From Mycobacterium sp. IDR2000157661 (lineage in GTDB: Bacteria; Actinomycetota; Actinomycetes; Mycobacteriales; Mycobacteriaceae): DNA of 64,000 nt. Position 1 is the first letter of the stretch. Each line of letters opens with the position of its first letter. This document shows positions 9,574-17,027 of the stretch, in pieces. The position numbers and the translations under genes are program-made. The notes below the pieces were generated by a model. That model made no database searches and had not been told where the DNA came from. It was given only the letters and a program-made list of their open reading frames with translations. The DNA lies in assembly GCF_022317005.1 (NCBI RefSeq), contig NZ_CP081006.1, positions 930,001 through 994,000 on the forward strand. The letters run 5' to 3'.

Positions 9574-11399
9574 TGTGTCCTCCGATCGGCCAGGGACCGG
9601 GTCAAGTTGATGCCCGACGAGATCACCCCGATGTGGCTGAACGCCTGCGGATAGTTGCCCAGGAAGGCGCCGGTGCCCGGGTCGATCTCCTCCGGCAGCA
9701 GGCCGAGCGGTCCGGCGCGTGCGCACAGCGAGTCGTACAGCTGCAGTGCGCGGTCCAGCTCGCCCTGGTAGGCGAGGTTGTCGACCAGCCAGAAACTGCA
9801 CAGGAGGAAGGCGCCTTCGTGGCCGGCGAGCCCGTCGGGTGAACTGTCGGGCAGATACCGGTACATCAACCCGTCGCCGGCACCGAGGCGGGCTTCCACC
9901 GCGCGCGTGGTGGCGACCATGCGCGGGTGCGTGGCGGGCAGCACGCGGCGCAGGGGCAGGGCGAGCAGGCTGGCGTCGAGCGCACCGCCCCCGAGTTGTT
10001 CGGTCAACGACTGCATGCCCTCGTCCCACGCATCCGCCAGGATCAGCTCACGCAATTCATCCGCTTGGGCGGCGAACCGCTGGATATCACAGGGCATTTC
10101 GAGGCTGCTGCCGAGCCGCGCGGTGCGGTCCAGTGCCACCTGACACATCGCCACCGAGTACGTGAACGGACGCCCGCTGCTGCGCACCTCCCAGATGCCG
10201 TGGTCGGGCTTGCGTACGTTGGCGGCCGCCGACTCGGCCATCGACAGCAGGTGACTCCAGATCTCGTCGTCGACGGCGTTACCGGCACGGGCCCACTGGT
10301 AGACGCAGTCGGCGATCTCGCCGTAGACGTCATGCTGGGTCTGCTCGGCCGCGGCGTTGCCCCACCGCACGGGAGCAGAGCCGCGGTAACCGGAAAGCTC
10401 CCGGTCGAGCACCTCCGGCGGCGGCGCGACACCGTCGAGCGTGTACATGACCCGGGGCACACCGTCACGCTCCACCGCGTCGAGGACCCAGCTCATGAAC
10501 CGATCGGCCTCCTGGGGCAGACCGATGCGGCGCAATGCGTAGACGCTGAACGCCGCATCCCGCACCCAGGTGTAGCGGTAATCCCAGTTGCGCTCTCCGC
10601 CGATCTCTTCGGGCAGGCTCGAGGTCGGAGCGGCGACGATCGCTCCGTTCTGCGTGTAGTCGAGCAGCTTCAGGGTGAGCGCCGAACGGCGCACCAGATC
10701 CCGCTGTGGACCGTCGTAGTCGATTTCGGCGGCGAACGTGCGCCAGGCCGACACGGTCGGGGACAGCTTGCGCGGCCAGTCCGTGCGCTGCAGCCGTGCC
10801 GACCCCGGGGCCCACCGCAGCACCACGTCGGCCCCCTGACCGGACTCGAGCACGACGGGGCTTTCGGCGTCGAGCGCCGGGTCGACGAACAGCCGAAGCT
10901 CCGGCACCCGATCGTCATCGGGCTGCAGCAGCACCCCGGCCCAGAATCTCGATCGCACTGCGCCACAGCGGAGTTGAATGTCCGGACGGATCGCGACACG
11001 GCCCGCCAGCACCTGGACGCGGCGCAGTAGCTCGCCGGCACCGGCATATGCCTGCCGACTGAGGTCGGCATCCGGGGACAGCAAAAACGCATCGACCACT
11101 TCGGCTATGCCGTGCGCTGTCTGCACGCGGGTGACCGTCACCCCGGTGTCCGGCTCGTAGAACTGCGACGCGGCCAGGACCTCTTCGGCCAGGATGCGGA
11201 ACACCCCTCCGCGCTGGGGATCGAGCAGGCCGCAGATCGCCGGCGGATAGTCGAACCGCGGGACGCACAGCCACTCGATCGCCGTGTCCCTACCGACCAG
11301 CGCGCATCCGTTTCCGTCCCCGATCAGCGCGTAGTCGGCGATGGGCAGGTGGCCACCAATGCGTCGTACCGGACGCAGGTCGTCGATTGTTTGCGTCAT
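9570..11399 (-). CDS. Glycoside hydrolase family 15 protein (glucoamylase/trehalase type)
   Basis: A 609-residue cytoplasmic protein with the GH15 layout. An N-terminal beta-sandwich starts GGHLPIADYALIGDG, then an (alpha/alpha)6 barrel holds NWDYRYTWVRDAAF and a late catalytic-type segment near HEGAFLLCSFWLVD. Mycobacterial relatives include trehalase, so trehalose or alpha-glucan cleavage is likely. It is directly coupled to zwf, so glucose released here could feed the pentose phosphate route. The ATG at 11399 is preceded by AAGGTGAC. Confidence 0.88.
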   Translation of the reverse strand: MTQTIDDLRPVRRIGGHLPIADYALIGDGNGCALVGRDTAIEWLCVPRFDYPPAICGLLDPQRGGVFRILAEEVLAASQFYEPDTGVTVTRVQTAHGIAEVVDAFLLSPDADLSRQAYAGAGELLRRVQVLAGRVAIRPDIQLRCGAVRSRFWAGVLLQPDDDRVPELRLFVDPALDAESPVVLESGQGADVVLRWAPGSARLQRTDWPRKLSPTVSAWRTFAAEIDYDGPQRDLVRRSALTLKLLDYTQNGAIVAAPTSSLPEEIGGERNWDYRYTWVRDAAFSVYALRRIGLPQEADRFMSWVLDAVERDGVPRVMYTLDGVAPPPEVLDRELSGYRGSAPVRWGNAAAEQTQHDVYGEIADCVYQWARAGNAVDDEIWSHLLSMAESAAANVRKPDHGIWEVRSSGRPFTYSVAMCQVALDRTARLGSSLEMPCDIQRFAAQADELRELILADAWDEGMQSLTEQLGGGALDASLLALPLRRVLPATHPRMVATTRAVEARLGAGDGLMYRYLPDSSPDGLAGHEGAFLLCSFWLVDNLAYQGELDRALQLYDSLCARAGPLGLLPEEIDPGTGAFLGNYPQAFSHIGVISSGINLTRSLADRRTQ

Positions 11400-11486
11400 G
11401 TCACCTTGTCGCCTTCACGGTGGAAGGTCCCGTTGGCGGTGTTCATCACCCACCGTAGCAAAATGCGCGTGGTTGGCCAGCCTGCC

Positions 11487-13166
11487 TCAGACGGTGACTC
11501 TCGTGCCGTCGGCGTTACGCCTGGTAAGACGTTGAGCGTCAAGGAGTTCCAGCAGCGGAATGGCCACGCGCCGAGTGGTGTCGAGGGCGCGTTTGGCTTC
11601 GGCGGCAGTGAACGGCTGCGGCAGCGACCGCAGGACGGCGGCGGCGCGCTCGACAGCGTCGGCGCCGAGCACCACACCGTCGGCGATCCTGGTGAGCCGC
11701 CCGGCGCGGATCGCGGCGGCCAGCTCACGCGGGCCGAGCAGGAGGTCGGCCAGTTCGTCGGCCTCCGGCGCGCGGAACGGCTCGGCGGTCAGCCACTCCT
11801 CCACGGTGCACACCGCCTTGTCGACGCGCTCGGGCAGGCCCGCCCCCAGCTGCCGAACGACACCGTCGCGCACGCTCAGGTCCGTGCCGTGCAGCAGCGG
11901 GGCGAGCAGATCGGTGGCGGGCAGCCCGGTTCGTCGGCGCAACGTCTCCAGCGGCATGCCTGCCGCGACGTCGTTGCCCGCCGACCACTCCTCGACGGCG
12001 GCCAGCATTCGCCGACGCCGCTGCGCCCACCACCGCTCGTCGACGATCCAGTCCCCGACCTGCAGACCGTCGACCGGAAATCCCATGGCGCACAGTTCGT
12101 TCGCGAGTGCACACGGCGTGGGTGACACCCGGCCGGTCGCCAGTTCCTCGGCTCGCGCGCGCGCCGCCCCGCGTCGTCGCAGCGCCGGTGGACGCACGTC
12201 GAGGACTTCCACGCCTGCCGCGATGCGGTGTTCACCCGGGTCGCGCAGCACGCCGACGTCGCCGATGCGCAGCGGCAGCGGATGCGCCATCCGCAGTCGC
12301 GCCCCGACGTCGCCGAGCGGCCGCACATGCACCGGCACCGCGGCTGACCCGATGTGCAGCACCAGTTGACGGTGCAGTTCGCCGGGTCGCCGCAGCGCGA
12401 CGTCGACTTCTGCGGTGTCCAGCCATGCATTCGGTGTGCACAGCGTGTCGCCGCGGCCGATGTCGCCGCGGTCGACACCGCGCAGGTTGACCGCCACCCG
12501 CGCCACCGCGCCGACCTCCGTGCGGTCTCGGCCCAGGGACTGCAACCCGCGCACCGTGACGCGCCGCCCGCGGTGTTCGAGCACGTCGCCAACGCGGACG
12601 GTGCCCGCCGCCAGCGTGCCCGTCACCACCGTGCCCGCACCACGCACCGTGAACGAGCGGTCCACCCACAACCGCACGGCCGCGTCGAGGTCCGGTGCAG
12701 GTAGCCGGTCCACCAGCGAAACCAATTCAGCGCGAACGCTGTTCAGGTCGGTCCCGACTGCGACCGGCGCCTCGGGCAGCCGCAGGCGCACCTGTGCGAT
12801 CGCCGGGCCGGGATCGGCGAGGTCAGCCTTGCTGATCACCACGAGCACGTGCCCCACGCCCAGCGCCTGCAGCGCGTCGAGGTGCTCGTCGGACTGCGGC
12901 ATCCAGCCTTCGGTCGCGGCGACGACGAACATGATCGCCGGGACCGGTCCGACGCCCGCGAGCGTGTTCGCGACGAAGCGTTCGTGGCCGGGCACGTCGA
13001 CGAACGCGATGTCGCGGCCGTCGATCCGCGCCCAGGCGAAGCCGAGGTCGATGGTCAGCCCGCGGCGCTGCTCCTCGGCCAGGCGGTCGGGCCACATCCC
13101 GGTCAGCTGCTCGACGAGGGTGGACTTGCCGTGATCGACGTGGCCCGCGGTCGCTACGACATACAC
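11487..13166 (-). CDS. selB: Selenocysteine-specific elongation factor SelB
   Basis: GTPase that delivers Sec-tRNA to UGA codons marked by a SECIS. It has 559 residues: a G domain at the extreme N-terminus (GHVDHGKST P-loop, DVPGHERF, then a SKAD segment), EF-Tu-like barrels, and C-terminal winged-helix repeats that would bind the fdhA SECIS. The GTG at 13166 lies inside the selA 3' end (13-base overlap), so translation is probably coupled. Confidence 0.95.
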   Translation of the reverse strand: MYVVATAGHVDHGKSTLVEQLTGMWPDRLAEEQRRGLTIDLGFAWARIDGRDIAFVDVPGHERFVANTLAGVGPVPAIMFVVAATEGWMPQSDEHLDALQALGVGHVLVVISKADLADPGPAIAQVRLRLPEAPVAVGTDLNSVRAELVSLVDRLPAPDLDAAVRLWVDRSFTVRGAGTVVTGTLAAGTVRVGDVLEHRGRRVTVRGLQSLGRDRTEVGAVARVAVNLRGVDRGDIGRGDTLCTPNAWLDTAEVDVALRRPGELHRQLVLHIGSAAVPVHVRPLGDVGARLRMAHPLPLRIGDVGVLRDPGEHRIAAGVEVLDVRPPALRRRGAARARAEELATGRVSPTPCALANELCAMGFPVDGLQVGDWIVDERWWAQRRRRMLAAVEEWSAGNDVAAGMPLETLRRRTGLPATDLLAPLLHGTDLSVRDGVVRQLGAGLPERVDKAVCTVEEWLTAEPFRAPEADELADLLLGPRELAAAIRAGRLTRIADGVVLGADAVERAAAVLRSLPQPFTAAEAKRALDTTRRVAIPLLELLDAQRLTRRNADGTRVTV

Positions 13167-14434
13167 GCCCGCACCGCCTCGACGAGCAGGCGGTCGTCGT
13201 CGGGCGCGACCGTGCGGAGGTCGAGTAGGCACCGCGCGCCCTCCAGTCGCCCCACCACTGCGGGGGCGCCGATGCGCAGCGGCGCGGCGAAGGACTCGGG
13301 AAGGCTCACCGCGGCGCTGGCCAACGCGACACCGGGTGCGCCGCCGCCGCCGACGGCCGCCACGCAGTCGACCGCCGCGGCGCCGGGCAGCTGAGCCGCC
13401 AATCGTTCGGCGCGGCTGCGTAATTCGGCGACGTCGGCCGCCAGCGCGGACGCCACCGGCGACGGTGGGCCGATGAGGGTGGCCTCCAGCGCCGCCAGGG
13501 TGAGCTTGTCCACCCGCAGCGCCCGCGCCGCCGGATGCCGTCGCAGCCGCTCGATGAGCTCCGCGGAGCCCAACAGCAGACCCGCCTGCGGTCCGCCGAG
13601 CAGCTTGTCGCCGCTGGCGGTGACGAGGTCGGCGCCTTCCCGCAGGGCGGTCGTGGCGTCGGGCTCGTCGGTCAGCAACGGATGTGGTGTCAGGAGCCCG
13701 GAGCCGATGTCAACGACGAGCGGCGGGCTCAGGTCGGCCAACTCCGCCACGCTGACCGACGAGGTGAACCCGCTGACGGCGTAGTTCGACGGATGCACCT
13801 TGAGGATGAACCCGGTGTCGGGGGTTATCGCCTCGGCATAGTCGCGCAGGTGGGTGCGGTTGGTGGTGCCCACCTCGCGGATGCGTGAGCCGGTCGACTC
13901 CATCAGCGCGGGCAGTCGGAAGCCGTCGCCGATCTCGATCAGCTCCCCACGGCTGACCACCATCTCCTTGCCGGGCGCCAGGGTCATCGCGGCCAGCAGC
14001 AGCGCGGCGGCGTTGTTGTTGACCACGTGCACGTCCCCGGCGGTCGGCACGGCGCGGCTCAGCGCGGCAAGTGCCCCGCGGCCGCGGCGGGCGCGTCGGC
14101 CGGTCTGCAGGTCGAACTCGACGTCGGTGGCACCGCTGGCGGTGACCACCGCCTCGACCGCCGCCCGCGACAGCGGCGCCCGGCCGAGGTTGGTGTGCAC
14201 CACCACACCGGTGGCGTTGATGACCGGGCGCAGGCTCGCCGCTCCGGCAGGCAGTGCCGCCACCGCGTCGTCGGCGACCTCCTCGGGTTCGATCTCGCCG
14301 GACCGGGCACGCTGCTGAGCCTGTGCGACAACGGTTTTCACCAGCTCGCGACCGAGCACTCGGGAGGCGTCGACCAGACGCGGATCGGCGAGCAGCACGT
14401 CGGTGCGTGGGACACGCCGCCGCGGGTCGATCAT
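13154..14434 (-). CDS. selA: L-seryl-tRNA(Sec) selenium transferase SelA
   Basis: PLP enzyme converting Ser-tRNA(Sec) to Sec-tRNA(Sec) using selenophosphate. It has 426 residues. The PLP lysine lies in ASGDKLLGGPQAG and the family segments NATGVVVHTNLGR and GSGLL are present. The start is the ATG at 14434. It is first in an operon with selB and lies downstream of the tRNA-Sec gene on the same strand, so one selenium transcription unit selC-selA-selB is possible. Confidence 0.96.
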   Translation of the reverse strand: MIDPRRRVPRTDVLLADPRLVDASRVLGRELVKTVVAQAQQRARSGEIEPEEVADDAVAALPAGAASLRPVINATGVVVHTNLGRAPLSRAAVEAVVTASGATDVEFDLQTGRRARRGRGALAALSRAVPTAGDVHVVNNNAAALLLAAMTLAPGKEMVVSRGELIEIGDGFRLPALMESTGSRIREVGTTNRTHLRDYAEAITPDTGFILKVHPSNYAVSGFTSSVSVAELADLSPPLVVDIGSGLLTPHPLLTDEPDATTALREGADLVTASGDKLLGGPQAGLLLGSAELIERLRRHPAARALRVDKLTLAALEATLIGPPSPVASALAADVAELRSRAERLAAQLPGAAAVDCVAAVGGGGAPGVALASAAVSLPESFAAPLRIGAPAVVGRLEGARCLLDLRTVAPDDDRLLVEAVRACMS

Positions 14435-14478
14435 GGGTCCATCATGTCAGGCGGCTCGCTCGCGGGTATATCGATGGC

Positions 14479-14634
14479 ATGCCGATCTCGGTGGGTCACG
14501 ACACCCTCGATCGAGCGGGGCTGCTGCGACTACTGCGGGTCTGCCACCTCATGCACGACGGTCGGCTGGTCGCACACGCGCCGTCGGAGAAAGCGCGGCT
14601 AGGGGTCGACGGCCGGATCGTCTGGGACCGGTGA
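14479..14634 (+). CDS. Small hypothetical protein (51 residues) between selA and tRNA-Sec
   Basis: An ORF that starts MPISVGHDTLDRAG and contains MHDGRLVAHAPSEKARLG. It reads as soluble and lies divergent from selA and convergent with the tRNA-Sec gene. I do not recognise a family. Codon usage is compatible with coding, but the length is short and the ribosome site is poor. It could be chance or the remnant of a longer gene. Confidence 0.35.
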   Translation: MPISVGHDTLDRAGLLRLLRVCHLMHDGRLVAHAPSEKARLGVDGRIVWDR

Positions 14635-14650
14635 AGCAGGAAGAAGTGGC

Positions 14651-14741
14651 GGAGGTGGACGGGAATCGAACCCGCCAGCGACAGGATCTGCCGCTCAGCG
14701 ATTTTGAAGACCGAGCCGGTCACCAGACCGGATACACCTCC
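14651..14741 (-). tRNA. selC: tRNA-Sec (UCA anticodon)
   Basis: On the minus strand a 91-base tRNA starts GGAGGTG and ends CACCTCC. It has an extended 6-bp D stem (CCGGTC with GACCGG), a CTTCAAA anticodon loop with anticodon TCA, an 8-bp variable arm (AGCGGCAG with CTGTCGCT) and a T loop TTCGATT. The long variable arm, long D stem and UCA anticodon are diagnostic of selenocysteine tRNA. Seven acceptor pairs are clean and the eighth position looks mismatched. CCA is not encoded. Confidence 0.95.
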
Positions 14742-14780
14742 CTGGCCCATGCACCGATGATGCCAGGCAGCATGGGGGTC

Positions 14781-15773
14781 ATGAGCTACCGTCTCACCCA
14801 GTACGCCCACGGCGGCGGCTGCGCCTGCAAGATCCCGCCCGGTGAACTGGAGGAATTGGTGCGCGGCCTGACCGGTGCCGCGCCACGCCACCCGGCCGGT
14901 GAACTGCTGGTCGGGCTCGACGACGGGGACGACGCGGCCGCCGTGCGCATCGACGGCAACCTCGCCCTGATCGCCACGACGGACTTCTTCACGCCGGTGG
15001 TGGACGACGCCTACGACTGGGGCCGCATCGCCGCGACGAACGCGCTCTCGGACGTCTACGCGATGGGCGGGCGCCCGGTGGTCGCCGTGAACCTGCTGGG
15101 CTGGCCGCGTGACGTACTGCCGTTCGAGCTGGCCGCCGAGGTGCTGCGCGGCGGGCTGGAGGTGTGCGCCGCCGCGGGCTGCCACCTGGCCGGCGGTCAC
15201 AGCGTCGACGACCCCGAACCCAAGTACGGGCTGGCCGTCACGGGGATCGGTGATCCCGACAGGCTGCTGCGCAACGACGCCGCGAAGCCCGGGCTGCCGC
15301 TGTCGTTGACCAAACCGCTCGGTGTCGGCGTGCTTAACAGCAGACACAAGGCCACCGGGGAGATCTTTCCGGAGGCCATCGCGGTGATGACGACACTCAA
15401 CGCCGCGGCCGCCGCGGCAGCGGTGGCTGCCGGTGTTCAAAGCGCCACGGACGTCACCGGTTTCGGCCTACTCGGGCACCTGCACAAGCTGGCCCGGGCC
15501 AGTGGGGTCACCGCGGTCATCGACGCGGCGGCGGTGCCCTACCTCGACGGGGCCCGCGAGGCGCTCGCGGCCGGCTATGTCAGCGGCGGCACCCGGCGCA
15601 ACCTCGACTGGGTGGCGCCGCATGCCGACCTGACCGCCATCGACGGCGCAGAGAAGCTGTTGCTCGCCGATGCGCAGACCTCGGGAGGCCTGCTGATCGC
15701 CGGCGAGATACCCGGCGCACCCGTCGTCGGCGAATTGATACCGCGAGGTGAGCACACGATCGTCGTGCGCTGA
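14781..15773 (+). CDS. selD: Selenide, water dikinase (selenophosphate synthetase) SelD
   Basis: Makes selenophosphate from selenide and ATP. It has 330 residues. The N-terminal catalytic motif reads GGGCACK with Cys (not Sec) at the nucleophile position. Gly-rich nucleotide-binding segments (ATDFFTPVVDD, AGGHSVDDPEPKYG, SATDVTGFGLLGH) follow the family order. The ATG at 14781 is preferred because it matches where SelD proteins begin; an ATG at 14772 adds three residues. It is on the strand opposite to selC-selA-selB. Confidence 0.95.
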   Translation: MSYRLTQYAHGGGCACKIPPGELEELVRGLTGAAPRHPAGELLVGLDDGDDAAAVRIDGNLALIATTDFFTPVVDDAYDWGRIAATNALSDVYAMGGRPVVAVNLLGWPRDVLPFELAAEVLRGGLEVCAAAGCHLAGGHSVDDPEPKYGLAVTGIGDPDRLLRNDAAKPGLPLSLTKPLGVGVLNSRHKATGEIFPEAIAVMTTLNAAAAAAAVAAGVQSATDVTGFGLLGHLHKLARASGVTAVIDAAAVPYLDGAREALAAGYVSGGTRRNLDWVAPHADLTAIDGAEKLLLADAQTSGGLLIAGEIPGAPVVGELIPRGEHTIVVR

Positions 15774-15823
15774 GGACTGGCCCTGCGCCGGTGCCGAAGC
15801 AGCTTCACGCCAGCCTGAAAACG

Positions 15824-15860
15824 GACAGTGGGCCGATGGTTCACCCACCGGCCCACTGTC
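15824..15860. terminator. Bidirectional hairpin terminator between selD and cspA
   Basis: A perfect 12-bp inverted repeat (GACAGTGGGCCG and CGGCCCACTGTC) with a 13-base loop sits in the convergent gap, 50 bases after the selD stop and 12 bases after the csp stop. No U-tract follows, as is common for mycobacterial intrinsic terminators. Confidence 0.8.
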
Positions 15861-15872
15861 ACGAAGTGTGTG

Positions 15873-16076
15873 TCAGACGGCTGTCACTCCCACCGCCTGC
15901 GGACCCTTGCCGCCCTGCTCGATGTCGAACTGGACGCGCTGGTTCTCCGCAAGGGTGCGGAATCCGCCGCCGCTGATCTCGCTGTAATGGACGAAGACGT
16001 CCTTCGCACCTTCATCGGGGGCGATGAAGCCAAAGCCCTTGTCTTCGTTGAACCATTTGACGGTTCCCTGTGCCAT
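15873..16076 (-). CDS. cspA: Cold-shock domain protein (CspA type)
   Basis: A 67-residue single CSD protein that binds single-stranded RNA/DNA. RNP1 is KGFGFI within [15 protein letters not shown] and RNP2 is DVFVHYSEI. It has the same length as the mycobacterial CspA I remember. ATG at 16076; an upstream in-frame ATG would add only three residues. Confidence 0.96.
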   Translation of the reverse strand: MAQGTVKWFNEDKGFGFIAPDEGAKDVFVHYSEISGGGFRTLAENQRVQFDIEQGGKGPQAVGVTAV

Positions 16077-16229
16077 ACTTCTCAACTTCTCTCATAGTGA
16101 ACGGATGTCGACAGACATCCACGGTCAACAGTAGCACGGCGAATACACCCGGGCGCGCACACACGTCCCCATGTGACACCGAAGGCGTTGTAGCCCAACA
16201 GACTTCGATGAGTCAGCGAGCGATTGCGC

Positions 16230-16724
16230 TCACGTCGCCGCGACGTCCCTCACGCCGCCGCCCCACAACACGCTCTGCGCCTGCGCATCGGAGACGACTT
16301 CCTGGGCCGACGTGCACCACTGGCTGTCCTGTTGAGCGGCGTCGAGCGGCTTGCCGGCCGCACACCGCATGACGAGGATGCCCAGCGCGGCTGTCGTCAT
16401 ATGGGGCAGGACAAGGAGTTTGGCAGAGGCTGTGCGGCCGATGACCGCCATCAGTCGGTGATGCCGGCGGGAGGGGACCTTCTTGGACCCGACACCGTTG
16501 AGCAGGGAGTCGAATTCGAGCGCACCCTGGGTGGCTGACCAGTTCACCCGCAGATCGACGATCTCGCCGAGCGGCTTGTGCAAGGCCTCGATCAGAGCGG
16601 GCAGTTCGCCCGCCACCGAGCCGGTATGGGGCCACCACGCACCGTCGAGCGCAGACCCCAGCTCATGTGCCAGCACGAGGCGGACGGGCCGGGCCAGTCG
16701 GCGCGCACCCGTCAAACCGTTCAT
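16230..16724 (-). CDS. DUF5994 family protein
   Basis: A 164-residue protein of a mycobacterial family of unknown function. The family look is clear in LVLAHELGSALDGAWWPHTGS and ELPALIEAL. It seems soluble and has no signal peptide. Its start ATG overlaps by 4 bases (ATGA) the stop of a 46-residue ORF, which indicates coupling. Function unknown. Confidence 0.8.
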   Translation of the reverse strand: MNGLTGARRLARPVRLVLAHELGSALDGAWWPHTGSVAGELPALIEALHKPLGEIVDLRVNWSATQGALEFDSLLNGVGSKKVPSRRHHRLMAVIGRTASAKLLVLPHMTTAALGILVMRCAAGKPLDAAQQDSQWCTSAQEVVSDAQAQSVLWGGGVRDVAAT

Positions 16725-16861
16725 GAATTGGACGAGTTGGAAGATGACTTTCGGTCAGGCCGGTCGGAGAATTCCGGGTTTTTCACCGGTTCGTCCGACC
16801 CGCGGTCGGGCGCGACGAACTCGGCTTCCTGGGGATGGGAGAACAGATCGGATGACTTCAT
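16721..16861 (-). CDS. 46-residue Ser/Asp-rich small protein coupled to DUF5994
   Basis: Starts MKSSDLFSHPQEAEFVAPD and ends in a Ser/Asn tail (RKSSSNSSNS). It is hydrophilic and probably disordered. AAGGA stands 8 bases before the ATG at 16861 and the stop overlaps the next ATG, so this looks like a real leader cistron and not a chance ORF. No known domain; it could be a small protein or a translational coupler for DUF5994. Confidence 0.65.
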   Translation of the reverse strand: MKSSDLFSHPQEAEFVAPDRGSDEPVKNPEFSDRPDRKSSSNSSNS

Positions 16862-16888
16862 AAAGCAAGTCCTTAACTAGTGCGGCTC

Positions 16889-16910
16889 GGCCGACACCCT
16901 TCTGTCGGCC
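16889..16910 (-). terminator. Hairpin terminator after the kinase gene
   Basis: A perfect 8-bp inverted repeat GGCCGACA / TGTCGGCC with a 6-base loop, 118 bases beyond the kinase stop and 28 bases before the small-protein start on the same strand. It is best explained as the intrinsic terminator separating the two units. Confidence 0.6.
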
Positions 16911-16944
16911 GGCCGTGGGAACACAGGGCACATCGATAGATCTA

Positions 16945-17001
16945 GAGAAAGGTGTAGCGACGGCACTGCCGGACCGTTTGCGGCCTTTCTCAAGGCTACA
17001 C
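16945..17001. repeat. Two interleaved inverted repeats (possible pseudoknot) downstream of the kinase gene
   Basis: GAGAAAGG at 16945-16952 is complementary to CCTTTCTC at 16984-16991. GTGTAGC at 16952-16958 is complementary to GCTACAC at 16995-17001. The arms are interleaved, so both stems could form together only as an H-type pseudoknot, or else as alternatives. The location is the kinase mRNA 3' region. Confidence 0.4.
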
Positions 17002-17027
17002 GTAGTGGTCGTCGACCGCGCGGGTGG

